From the NCBI GenBank assembly GCA_019096065.1, contig JAGUCH010000002.1, positions 10,738,501 through 10,802,500 on the forward strand: a DNA stretch of 64,000 nt, read 5' to 3'. Positions 51,274-61,669 of this stretch are shown here, one piece after another. The position numbers were made by a program, and so were the translations under genes. The notes under the pieces were generated by a model, which saw only the letters and a list, made by a program, of their open reading frames with translations, did no database searches and was not told the origin of the DNA. The stretch's first letter is position 1. Each line of letters begins with the position of its first letter. The stretch is from Paracyclopina nana. Its lineage: Eukaryota > Arthropoda > Copepoda > Cyclopoida > Cyclopettidae.

Positions 51274-52828
51274 GGCTGCGTCCCTTTTGCCCTTGGCCGT
51301 TTGCCCTTGGCCATTTGCCCTTGGTACTTTTGCCCATTGAACTTTTGCCCATGGAGACTTTTGCCCTTGAAACTTTTGCCCTTGGGGACTTTTGCCCTTA
51401 GATACTTTTGCCCTTAGGACTTTTGCCCTTGAGGACTTTTGCCCTTGAGGACTTTTGCCCTTGGGGACTTTTGCCCTTGGGGACTTTTGCCCTTGGGGAC
51501 TTTTGCCCTTGGGGACTTTTGCCCTTGGGGACTTTTGCCCTTGGGGACTTTTGCCCTTGGGGACTTTTGCCCTTGGGGACTTTTGCCCTTGGGGACTTTT
51601 GCCCTTGGGGACTTTTGCCCTTGGGGACTTTTGCCCCTGGGGACTTTTGCCCCTGGGGACTTTTGCCCCTGGGGACTTTTGCCCCTGGGGACTTTTGCCC
51701 CTGGGGACTTTTGCCCCTGGGGACTTTTGCCCTTGGGGACTTTTGCCCTTGGGGACTTTTGCCCTTGGGGACTTTTGCCCTTGGTGACTTCTGCCCTTGG
51801 GGACATTTGCCCTTTTTGAACTTTTTTTTTGAAGTTCTGATAGTTTGCTTTTAACCTACAATTAGAGAATAATGAAAATTAAATCTGAATTTTGTCTGTG
51901 TGCGTGTACAAGGCCCTTTGATCTACTGGACATAGTAAAAGCAACCAATAGAAAGTCCTGTAGTAGGTTGAGATATACAACTGTGACTTATCAAGCCACT
52001 ACTCGGATCTAGGCTACGTCTAGCGGGGATGGGCCTGGAAGGCAAGCAGAGGTCGATCTTGGGCCGCAGACAACACGTGTCAATGCGGTGAATTTATTTC
52101 CTTTACTGATGGTCACACTATACTACTCGTTAAACTATCGCGCGCCCGAGGCGAGCGCGCGCAGCGAGCAGTCGACCCGTAGGCCGACACGCTCCCTGCT
52201 ACAGTGCTCATGGGCAAAAGTCCCCACAACCAAAAGACCCACAGCCAAAAGTCCCAAAAGGCCAATGTCACAAAGGGCAATAAGTTAAGGAGGGCAAAAG
52301 TTCTCAAGGGCAGAAGTCTCAAGGGCTTAAGTCCCCAAGGGCAAATGTCCCCTAGGGTAAAAGTCCCCAAGGGCAAAAGTCCCCAAGGGCAAAAGTCCCC
52401 AAGGGCAAAAGTCCCCAAGGGCAAAAGTCCCCAGGGGCAAAAGTCCTCAAGGGCAAAAGTCCTAAGGGCAAAAGTCCCCAGGGGCAAAAGTCTCCAGGGG
52501 CAAAAGTCCCCAAGGGCAAAAGTCCCCAAGGGCAAAAGTCCCCAAGGGCAAAAGTCCCCAAGGGCAAAAGTCCCCAAGGGCAAAAGTCCCCAAGGGCAAA
52601 AGTCCCCAAGGGCAAAAGTCCCCAAGGGCAAAAGTCCCCAAGGGCAAAAGTCCCCAAGGGCAAAAGTCCCCAAGGGCAAAAGTCCCCAAGGGCAAAAGTC
52701 TCAAGGGCAAATATCCTACAGGCAAAAGTTCCCAAGGGCAAAAGTCTCATGGGCAAAAGTCTCTACGGGCAAACGGCCAAGGGCAAATAGACCAAGGGCA
52801 AACGGCCAAGGGCAAAAGTCTTGAGACC
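51274..52828. repeat. Word-array foldback element c: paired 16-bp minisatellite
   Basis: Left array about 51285-51810 and right array about 52210-52820 are built of the same 16-bp unit, ACTTTTGCCCTTGGGG, in opposite orientation, 33-36 units each. Variant units at the outer ends are mirrored (CCTTGGCCGTTTGCCC). The whole is flanked by the exact 9-bp duplication GTATGAAAT (51265-51273 and 52829-52837). Because 16 is not a multiple of 3, all three frames stay open (GLLPLGTFALGDFCPW); these frames are not genes. Centre 51811-52205 is unique. Confidence 0.9.
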
Positions 52829-52837
52829 GTATGAAAT

Positions 52838-52988
52838 AGATGGCGCAAAGATCTAGTAAGGTATAATGATCATTATCCACCTGTAGATGGATAATGTTCA
52901 TTATCCTCCTCTGAATCCAAGAGCAACAAAAAAATCATGGAAATTATATGGTTGGAACTTATGTACTGCTCAGCCCTCTCAGCTAATA
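52838..52988. repeat. Right end of TIR element E2
   Basis: AGATGGCGCAAAGATC, then GATCATTATCCACCTGTAGA, then GCTCAGCCCTCTCAGCTAAT, as at the right end of E1. Its left TIR was not found; the tRNA-like module 51171-51241 probably belongs to it. Confidence 0.65.
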
Positions 52989-53518
52989 GATATTACTATT
53001 AGCTGAGTCGGCTGAGCAGTACATATGTTCCAAACACATAATTTCCGTGATTTTTTGCTCATTGATTCAGAAGAGGATAATGAACATTATCCATCTACAA
53101 GTGGATAAAGATCATTATAGGGAACAAAAGACAAGCATAATGCAACATCTGGTGCTGAATTTTTGGCTGTCTGGCGCGCATGCGTTAACGCGGCGCAATT
53201 GCCGAAATTTTTCGTGTAATAATACCCCCACTAAAATGGCAAGATCTATCTTTATTTACTTTGTAAGAAAATCGCTAGGATGCCCTGGAATGCCCTGGAA
53301 TCGAGATATATTGGTCAGATCGGCCGATGATGAAGAGATATTGAATTCATGCCATTTGACAATAAAGAAAACTGCCACCACTTTATCTTGATTCCAGGGC
53401 ATGCTAACAATTTTCTTATGAATAAATGAAGAAACATAGATCGTGCAATATTAGTGGGGGTACTTAAAGACGTAAAATCTGACTAAGTCCATACTTTCGG
53501 CGTTATAAGTTTTTTATA

Positions 53519-54068
53519 CTGTAATACGATTTCCTCGTGTTATAATTCAGTTTACCTATCCGACTCATCTCTTTTATATCACATTTCTTTCTTAGCAATT
53601 TGGGGGATATTAAATACTTAATGGCCCTGGAATCAAATTTGAGGGATTTAAAGTAATTTTATGCCCCTCCTATTCCATGGAACTAATCCAAATTCCAAAG
53701 AAGTTGAACTACCTAGATTCAAACCTCAGATAGTTGGATTAGCATTCCAATGCTCTAACCACTGAGCTATGGAAACTTCATGAAAATTGAATGCTATTAC
53801 AGGACTTTAACATAATTTAAGCCAGATAAAGAAATCAGAAAAAGTTAAGGAATGAATGGGATTTGAACCTAAGGCGGCTGAACCAAGAGTCACCATTGTG
53901 CCATAGGAGCACCTCAAAAGAAATGGTTTTTAAAAGTCTATTTTATTGCTCCCGAACCACAGTCTGCTAGCACATGAGAGTTCTCATAGCAACTAAAAAC
54001 TGAGCAGCATTTTATAGGGCACAGGCAGCCCGGTAACTTCATTAAAACACTCAAAAATCATATTACAG
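53519..54068. mobile_element. TIR element carrying two tRNA-like sequences, copy T3
   Basis: 550 bp, ends CTGTAATACGATT / ATCATATTACAG. Two minus-strand tRNA-like modules: 53705-53776 (TAGCTCAGTGGTTAGAGC) and 53848-53911 (degraded, same type as 36078-36148). Same arrangement as T2. Confidence 0.8.
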
Positions 54069-54298
54069 AATATAAAATTGTATATTTTGAGCTGGGGCAA
54101 GTAAAATTGGGTCATTAAATAGCTGACCTCGGATTTTAATGACCCGACTTTACTCGTGATCTGCCTTAAATTTTGCGTGAGCTCATCAAAGCTGACCCAG
54201 CGGTCTAGCCTTCAACATGCGCCTGCACCTGTTGCTGTTGCGTCTTGCGACCATGCCGTGCCAGCCCGTTCGGCCATGTTTCTTCAGCGCTCGCTAGT

Positions 54299-54696
54299 AG
54301 TGATGGAACGAGCCGGAAGCTTTTGATAATTATTATCAAGCTTTTTCAAGCTCAAAATTTCAATTTTCAAGCTTTTTTCAAGCTTTTAACTTTTTTAGTA
54401 TTTTAACAGAAAAAAGGCCAAAATTACCCAAACAGCACAAATAATGACAGAAACTGCTTTATCTTAGATTTGAGCACTTCACTCCCTCAAGTTTTTGTTA
54501 TTTTTAAAATTAGCTCTTTTTTGTTTTGATTCAAAATTGATAAAGTTTTGAAACTTTTTGGTGTCAAGCTTTGCATTTTTTGGGTTTCAAGCTTTTCAAA
54601 ATTTGGTTCAAGCGATCCCAAGCTTTTTGCATATGTAGCTCAAGCTGGGTTTCAGCTTCAAGCTTTCAAGCCAAGCTGAAACTCATTCCATCACTT
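54299..54696. repeat. Word-array foldback element d (CAAGCTTTTT word)
   Basis: 398 bp, ends AGTGATGGAACGAG / CTCATTCCATCACTT, flanked by a 9-bp duplication with one mismatch (CTCGCTAGT / CTCACTAGT). Arms carry many irregular copies of TTCAAGCTTTTTCAAGC. Same termini as 33034-33460. Confidence 0.85.
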
Positions 54697-54762
54697 CTCA
54701 CTAGTCGCCACTTTTCTGCTGTACGTATTTAACCCAGCTTCTGAGCGTTTTTTTCTAATCAA

Positions 54763-54830
54763 ATTGGTGGCTCAGTGGTAGAGCGTCAGCGCGCTACCCA
54801 GGTGACCGGAGTTCGATTCTTACCACCTCC
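54763..54830 (+). repeat. tRNA-like sequence in E3
   Basis: TGGCTCAGTGGTAGAGCGTC, GAGTTCGATTCTTACCACC. D- and T-arms fold; GGTGG at the 5' end could pair with CCACC at the 3' end, making this the best-preserved of the set. Confidence 0.6.
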
Positions 54831-55799
54831 TTCCTTTTTTTCTATGATATTCAAATAAAATAGATGGCGCAAGGATCAAGTGAGGTATAGGGAGCAAAAG
54901 ACAGATAAAATGCAATAGATGGTGCTGAATTTTTGGATCTTTGGCGTGCGTGTGAGCGTGCGTAGCAATTGCGGAAAAAATAGCGCTTCTAACCAAAAGT
55001 AAACAAACCGTTTTCTAGAATTGTAGGGAAGAAATGACAAAGAGAGCTCTCTTTTTGAGCTTGTAACAGTACAATTGATTCAAGGAACAGAATGGTACCA
55101 TTTTGAGTAAGATTCATGAAAGTCAAGGAATTTTGGATCATGAGTCACATCATATCCAGACCTGAGCATGATGGATCGAATAAGACAAAATAGCCTTACT
55201 TTTTGAAGCTCAATTCTGTGTGAGTTCAAAACAATCAAGTTCATCTAGTGTGGATTCAATAAAAATAGCCAGTTTTTTAACAAATTAGCCATTACATGCA
55301 ATGAATTGAGGAAAAAGCATTTTCTGGTAATCATGATGCCCATGCTATAGTTGTTGTACTGGCATGGAAAAAGCTAAGAAAATTGGAAAAAGCCAGCCCA
55401 AAAGTAGTGAACTGTCCCTTATTTTTAGAAATACTCCTCAAAAACTTGGTAATATCTTAGAATCTGGGGCTTTGAAAATAGGTATCTGTAACATAGCATA
55501 TCTTTTAAATTAAAAGTAGTTTAGAGAACCAAGGAGAACCAAAAGATATTGCACCTCTAATCAGAGAACCAGCCAATTTTGATTGTGAGCCCACCTAGAC
55601 AAGGCAGTTCTCAGCCCACCATGGCTTCGACTAAAATCCGCTAGTAGGAATATGGCTCTTCTAGTTTCTCTCTATAATGATTATTATCCACCTGCAGATG
55701 CATAATGTTCATTATCCTCCTCTAGATCAAACAACAGTGATCATGGAAATTATATGGTCGGAACTTATGTACTGCTCAGCCGTCTCAGCTAATAGTAAT

Positions 55800-56255
55800 A
55801 ACTATTATTCATGTGTAGTTGAATAAGCTGAGACAAATTGGTAAACGGAATTATACATGCGAAAATTACTTTCCTTCATATAAATGATTAAGGGGCTGTT
55901 CACCTGCTTATTATGGCTGATATTTTGGCAAAATATCCTACATAAATTCTGAGAAACTGAGAATTTTTATTTTGGTGTAGATATTTGCAAATATCAGCAT
56001 AATATCGCGCGTTATTTTGCTGATAATAATAGAGGTGAACATGGCCTAAAATTGCTGGAGCAACGTATATTCGATTCAACTGCGTGATGCATTCTGGTTT
56101 TCAACTTTGCTTGGCGCATTTCTGATATTAGCCGTATACTACATGCTGAATGGGTGTACGGAGAGAAATTGAGACTAAGATGAAAGCCGGCCTTTCTATG
56201 GCTTCCCTTCGGTGGTCGGCTAAGGCTTCTCCTCGAGTTCAGTTGGCTAGCCACG
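55800..56255. other. Upstream region of the Gbeta gene
   Basis: Starts with half of the ATATGATGGAAAG-family end (about 55835-55884), then an inverted pair around 55895-56050 (TATTATGGCTGATATTTTGG). The last 170 bp are more GC-balanced and presumably promoter/5' UTR. Confidence 0.5.
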
Positions 56256-57394
56256 ATGGTGAAGGTCGATCCTGAGACGGAGAGCCTGCAAAAGGAGCTT
56301 CTGAGCCTTGCGGACAAGTGTCGCGATGAGCAGAAGAAAGTGCGGGACTCGTGCGACATGGGCTCCGGCTCGAGCATCCCGAAGAGCAAGCCGAGCTGCC
56401 GCAAAGTCCTCAAAGGCCACATCAACAAGGTGACCTGCGTCCACTTCTCCGGCGACAGCCGTCACGCCGTCTCGGGCTCCCTCGACGGCAAGCTGATCGT
56501 CTGGGACTGCTACACGGGCAACAAGACCATGGTACGCAAATCATTGCCGCATTGCATTGCTAACCATTTTCAATAGGTGATTCCGCTGCGCTCCGCCTGG
56601 GTCATGACCGCGGTCTTCGCGCCCTCCGGCAACTTCGTGGCGTGCGGGGGCATGGACAACATGCTGACGGTCTACGACATCAACAACCGCGACGCCTCCG
56701 GCTCGGCCAAGCTGGTGCACGAGTTCGTGGGCTACGAGGGCTTCCTCTCCTCCTGCCGCTTCATCGGGGATGACGCCGTCGTCACCGGTATCTATAATAC
56801 TAGTATATAAATACAATAGGCGCGACAATTGCATCCTTTGCAGGCTCCGGCGACATGAAGATCATGCACCTGGACCTCAAGACCAAGCGGAAGCTGAAGG
56901 ACTTTGACGGGCACAACGGCGACATCGCCGCCCTCAGCCTCAAGCCCCAGGACAACCAGGTCTTCCTCACCGGCTCCGTGGACCGCACCATCCGGCTGTG
57001 GGACCTGAGGACGGACGGCTGCCAGCAGACGTTCTGGGGCCACGAGGCCGACGTCAACTCGCTCGCCTTCCACCCCGGCGGCAACAACTTCGTCTCCTGC
57101 TCCGAGGACAAGACGTCCCGCCTGTGGGACATCCGCGCCGACCAGGAGATCGTCACCTACAAGCCCCCCACGCCCAACTCGAGCTTCACGTCGACCGGCG
57201 TGTCGGTGTCGGGCAGGCTGCTCTTCTGCTCCAGCGACGACGCCTCCATCCACATGTGGGATCTGGTCAACAACGACCACCTGGGCAACCTCTGCGGACA
57301 CGAGAACCGCATCACTCAAATCAGCGTCGCGCCCTCGGGCATCGGCCTCGCATCCTCGTCGTGGGATTTCGCCGTCAAGTGTTGGGGCCTCTAA
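56256..57394 (+). CDS. Gbeta76C: G-protein beta subunit, Gbeta76C (eye-type) like, 345 aa
   Basis: Seven-bladed WD40 propeller that pairs with Ggamma and a Galpha; the insect relative works with Gq in phototransduction at photoreceptor membranes. Three exons: 56256-56531, 56577-56787, 56844-57394 (TAA), introns 45 and 56 nt, phases 0 and 1. N-terminal helix begins MVKVDPETESLQKELLSLAD. WD repeats include GKLIVWD, TIRLWD, TSRLWD, SIHMWD. Eye-type features as I recall them: LKGHINKVTCVHFSGDSRH, YEGFLSSCRF, NNRDASGSAK, and an SCSED blade where Gbeta1 has GSDD. Length matches the family (about 346). Calling it Gbeta without subtype is near certain; the subtype is from memory. Confidence 0.9.
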
Positions 57395-57514
57395 ACGCGC
57401 ATCCATCGCGGCTCGTCCAGACCAGACCCTCCTCCGGACGAGCCTCAACGCGGATCATCATCGGCTTGCTACTATACCTTACAATATATGTCGTATTTAT
57501 TCGTAAAATAGACA

Positions 57515-59687
57515 TCACTTTGACAAAGAGCTCTTGCGCCTCGCCAAGTAGGCCTCATGCCCATCCAGAGCCTCGAGGCCTCGCATCTCGAAGCCGTTGC
57601 CCTCAACCAAAAGCGTGGTCACCTTCAATGACATTTTATGGGTGAAATCCGCCGCGTTACTTTTCCTTCATTTCAAGATGTAGCTCTGAACAACGATAGA
57701 AGGTACTCCTTCTCCTAGTCGCCCTTTCCCCCAGGACTTGAGCACTTTTGCCCTCGTTTATCCCCTTGGAAATTTGCCCTCTTGGTCTATGACCAAACGC
57801 GTAAAGGGCAAAAGAGCAAATAAAGACTTATGCGGTGTGTTCGCTTATAATTTTTCCGCCCGTTAAATATAGGCCATATAAGCCTCCTGTTTCAGTGCTG
57901 ATCACAATTTCGATAACTTTTGAATAGGCAGAAGCACGAAAACTTACGCATTTCTTTCAAGGATGCCGTAAGATTTTAATGAAACGAGGCACAGGTGAAC
58001 ACCCTATTAAACCTCGTGGGACTTCTGAGAATCGTGCAACTGGGAGTAGTCCAGTGCTTGAGAGCGTTACGCAGCAATTTTGCTGGGCTTTCTTGAATTG
58101 AAGCGTGCGAGCCACTTTCGTTAGCTCTGCAGATATCAAAGCGAAATATCAGGTCATATGTCCCAACATGGGATATACTAAAATGCGCGACAAGCACGAC
58201 ATGTGCGACAAACTACTAAAATGCGCGACATGCGCAACTGCTAAAATGCGTGACATGCACGAAAGATCACTGAAATGCAATATAGAAATTTTTTTTCTTA
58301 GTACTTTGTAATTGTATGTAGAGTTCAATGAAGAATTTTTCGCCTGATATTATGCATTGTACAAGCGAGCCTCTATTAAAAATCCACCTAATATTAGTTG
58401 TCACACATTTTAGCACCTTCTAAAATGCACTACGGCACAACAATAGCCAAATCTTGCAAAATTCTTGCTGTATATACGTATCAGTCGCACATTTTAGCAG
58501 GTACTAAAATGCGCGACAAATTAGAATCAAGGAGCGCTCTTATTATTGAAGCTAAAATTACTGAGTTTTGCTTGTATTTTAAAAATCGACTCATTGCAAT
58601 ACAGAGTGTAGTTTTAGGGGCTGCCCCTGTATTTATTGTGAGAGAGCAGCTATTTTGCATATACTATGTATATAATATATTTATAATCAAAACAAATATG
58701 TCTTTTGATTGCTCTGGTTGTCGCTCATTTTAGTATATATCCCTCCTAACATAACATTACTTGAAAGCAGAGACTTGCTTGAAAGCTCAAGCGCTCTATG
58801 TGAAAGCGGATGTGAAAGCCGGACGATGCAGGTCTCGTTAGGGTTTCCTGCAGGGGTCTATCATAGATAGCTGATAGCGCGATCTTTTTTTTCTGATCTG
58901 ACTAGACGCTTACAGTGGAGTCGGACAGTATAGCGTCTAGAATGCTGTCCAAGGTGAGCAGGTTGTTTTGCAGCCTCAACACTTTCAGCCGGGGAGCCTC
59001 GGCCAAAGTGGACGTGAGTGAGCGAATTGCGTTTTGGTTCAAGTTCAGGTCCTCAACCTGAAAACGCGGCTATAATTTCAAGTTTCCCTCGGATCATGCA
59101 TGACCTTACCTGGCACCTCGAAAAGTCGCAGCCTCCAAGCGAAGATATCCGGTTCATGGAGAGGTCGATGAGGTCGAGGTTGCGCAGGTTGACCTCGGTC
59201 AACGGCCTCGGAAAGAGCCCAAAGCGATTGTGGGACAAGCGGATTTCCCGTAGCGCGCCTAGCCTGCCCATGGAAGCGGGTAGGGAGGCTAAGAAGTTGT
59301 ACGAGCAGGACAAGAACTCCAATGCTGCCAGGCTACCGATTTCCTCGGGGAGATCGGTCAGTCGGTTCTACGATCAGCGAGTCAACTATAAAGAAGGGTC
59401 CATGTTTTTTTACCTGATTCAAGTAGAGGCTCTTGAGGTGGGACAGCTTTTGGATTGCGGCGGGGAGTTGGGTTAAGCGGTTGGCTGACAAGTCGAGCAA
59501 CCGAAGATGCCTCACGGGAAAAACTGATCGGGGAGAAAGATGCATGACGCACGCGTCGCAAAAGGAAAAGGCTCACTTTGCTCCGGTATTTCGCGCAGAC
59601 CTCTGTTGGAGATGTTGAGAATGCCCGTCGCTGCGCCTCGATGAATTTGTTGATGCGGAACGGACGAAGAGCTGGTACCGACCCCAT
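57515..59687 (-). CDS. LRRC57: Leucine-rich repeat protein, LRRC57-like (about 243 aa), frame problem in exon 1
   Basis: Small intracellular LRR protein of unknown function; the family starts MGN/S (possible N-myristoylation) and here MGSVPALRPF. Exons: 59577-59687, 59414-59523, 59110-59367, 58914-59057, 57515-57622 (TGA). LRR signatures: LRLLDLSANRLTQLP, LKSLYLNQNRLTDLP, LREIRLSHNRFGLFP, VEDLNLNQNAIRSL, LKVLRLQNNLL; the last exon (LLVEGNGFEMRGLEALDGHE) matches the family end. Exons 2-5 join cleanly. Exon 1 does not: from the ATG it is 111 nt, but the LRR sequence NISNRGLREIP is read in the next frame, so one base appears missing before it. Intron 4 contains a 574-bp foldback. Confidence 0.85.
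57719..57835. repeat. Stray copies of the 16-bp minisatellite word in an LRRC57 intron
   Basis: Contains CACTTTTGCCCTCG, TTTGCCCTCTTGG and, inverted, AAAGGGCAAAAG; a degenerate miniature of the array at 51274-52828, 5 kb away. Confidence 0.6.
58170..58743. repeat. Word-array foldback element e (CTAAAATGCGCGACA word)
   Basis: 574 bp, ends GGGATATACTAAAATGCG / CATTTTAGTATATATCCC, flanked by a 9-bp duplication with one mismatch (TCCCAACAT / TCCTAACAT). At least five irregular copies of ACTAAAATGCGCGACA in both orientations. Lies in LRRC57 intron 4. Confidence 0.85.
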
Positions 59688-60183
59688 GTCGCGCAAAATG
59701 GCCTTTGGGATCCACGGATTGCGCTTATGCTTGAATAACGTCAAAACATGCTCCGAAAAGGCTGGCTAGGCGACTGCATGATGCATGATGGTGGTTGAGC
59801 GAAGATGATGATAAGCCACTCGGAGGAGGAAAGCTTACCTTGGTTTGGCTTTTAGGACTTGACTCGGCTTTTTTAAAGCCACCGGAAATTCAGTGACGGG
59901 ATCGCTGAAATCCCGATACCAAGCTGCAATGCTTCCTTAATTTTTATTGGCTTTTTGATAGATAATTAAGGCAGGAAGCTCAACCAGCTAGGTTAGGGCA
60001 GCAAATCTAGAGTTTTTCATCTAGAAAATTAAGCTGCAGGCAAGGTCACGCTCGGAGAAATTTGCTGGAAAGGCTTCTCCCATGCGCTTACATATGGCTT
60101 CAAATCTCAAGGATACATATATAACCATGCTAAAACGATGTTGGGTCTATTAATGCATTGGAATGGAGACGAAAACGCGCTTT
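59688..60183. other. Spacer between LRRC57 and the dehydrogenase
   Basis: About 500 bp; LRRC57 5' flank and dehydrogenase 3' flank. No coding exon recognised. Confidence 0.5.
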
Positions 60184-60758
60184 TTAGCGCGGACACATGA
60201 TGCTCCTGCCACCGTCGATGGCCATCGTTTGCCCGGTGATGAAGGAGCTCTGGCTCGAGGCGAGAAATGCGATGGCTTTCGCCACCTCGTCCACTGTGCC
60301 CACGCGGCCCATGGCATGGGTGCTTTTGGAGTGCTCCAGGAAGGCGGCGTACGCGTCGTCGGCCATGCCGCTACGCTTGTGCACACCGGTCACGATCACG
60401 CCCGGGTTGACCGCGTTGACGCGAACCCCGCGGTCGGCCACCTCCAGCGCGCACGTCCTGGTCAGCTGATCCAGGGCGGCCTTGCTCATGTTGTACGCCA
60501 CAACATTGGGGAAAGCCCTCAGTCCTAGCAATTCTTTAGAACAAGCTCAATTCATCGCCGCATGATCAGTTTTACCCGTCACGCTGGAAACGTGGACGAT
60601 GCTTCCCTTTGACCTCAAAAGGTGCGGCAGGGTGGCCTGAGTCAGGGCAAACGCCGCCCTGGTGTTTATGGCCATGCACCTGTCATAGTCGTCGATGCTG
60701 AGCACCTCCGTCGATCCAGACACCAAAATCCCAGCAGAGTTGACGAACACGTCCAGGC
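60184..60758 (-). CDS. Short-chain dehydrogenase/reductase (FabG-like), last two exons
   Basis: NAD(P)-dependent oxidoreductase. Exons 60576-60758 and 60184-60533 (TAA), joined in phase 1 (donor ACGG|GTAAAA, acceptor TTCTAAAG|A). Visible: NSAG motif (LDVFVNSAGILV), the serine region HVSSVTG, catalytic YNMSK (Y-x3-K), the V-N-A-V-N-P-G loop, and C-terminal FITGQTMAIDGGRS typical of 3-oxoacyl-ACP reductase-like members. The N-terminal Rossmann exon (TGxxxGIG) is missing and must lie beyond the right edge or in unrecognised sequence; the acceptor TTTCCAG at 60759 requires an upstream exon. Substrate cannot be told. Confidence 0.9.
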
Positions 60759-61669
60759 CTGGAAAGCGCATTTAGCAATGTTTTTCACTGACCCTCTGAG
60801 AAAAAAAATTGCTTTCGCCCTTAACTGTAGAAAAAGCAGGCTATTTATTATTTTTTTTTTTAACCACCCTAATGCTATGTTATCAAAAATATGTTTCTGG
60901 AGACCTCCCAAATACATTCTTTACTAGTCTTAGAACAAAAGTAAGGACGAAATTAGAAAGCTATGGAAGCGCAGATTTTGGAACAGCAGTAATGCTGCGG
61001 CAAGTTTTTCTTTTTTATTAATAAGGGGTCTGTATAAATAAAGATGCACCAATCTCCTGCGCTTGCGAATTTTATGTAGCACTAGCTTGCTTGCCTAGCT
61101 AAGTTCAGTTGCCAAACTGAACTTAGCTGCAAAAAGTGTTCTCTTATGCGTAGTAGCTGAAGCTTGCTTAGTTGAGAAAAGCTAACTTTGCTGATGTAGA
61201 ACGCGTTCGGGTGTCAGCTCAGCGGTCAACTGAACATGGCTAAAACGAACCGAACTTGACTAGAACAAGCTGAACTTAACTGGTCAAGTAAGGTTGCTGT
61301 TTTAGCAAGGTAACTTGACTAAAAATTTGAATATGGGATCGCACTAAAAACCTAAATAATAGAAATTAAAAGTAAGTGTTTTATCAGAATTTGTAAAATA
61401 AACTGCTTTTCCAAGATTATCTATAATATAAGGTGACATACTAGCTGAGCTTCACTTCTATGAGCTGTCAGACTATACTGTGGTACCCCGTCTGACGGAA
61501 AAATATTGAACACTGTGAATTTTATCAATATTAACAATTTCATTTTTGGCCAGAGTTTCACAGAAAACGCCAAAATCAAGAGCTTTTGAGAAGTAAAAAA
61601 TCTGGCAACACTCAATTCTAAACAAAACAGTTTAACAGACCGTGGGCCTATATCGTTCCTAGTTTTGAT
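60759..61669. other. Repeat-rich intron or upstream region of the dehydrogenase
   Basis: Includes 61418-61625, a near-identical copy of 45285-45500. No Rossmann-type exon seen on the minus strand. Confidence 0.55.

Larger units (their letters stand above)
52990..55799. mobile_element. TIR element E3 with nested elements and a tRNA-like sequence
   Basis: Left end 52990 (TATTACTATTAGCTGAGTCG), right end 55799 (CTCAGCCGTCTCAGCTAATA). Within it lie the T3 element 53519-54068, the word-array element 54299-54696 and the tRNA-like module 54763-54830. Confidence 0.65.

Noticed and set aside
51408-51854. Long open frames (GLLPLGTFALGDFCPW repeats) in the minisatellite, also at 52113-52679 and 52204-52824
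   Set aside because: Open in every frame and on both strands because a 16-bp unit without stop codons is repeated; no start context, splice sites or domain.
36078-54830. Functional tRNA genes
   Set aside because: D- and T-arms are recognisable, but most acceptor stems do not pair and several anticodon loops have the wrong length; treated as tRNA-derived repeats.
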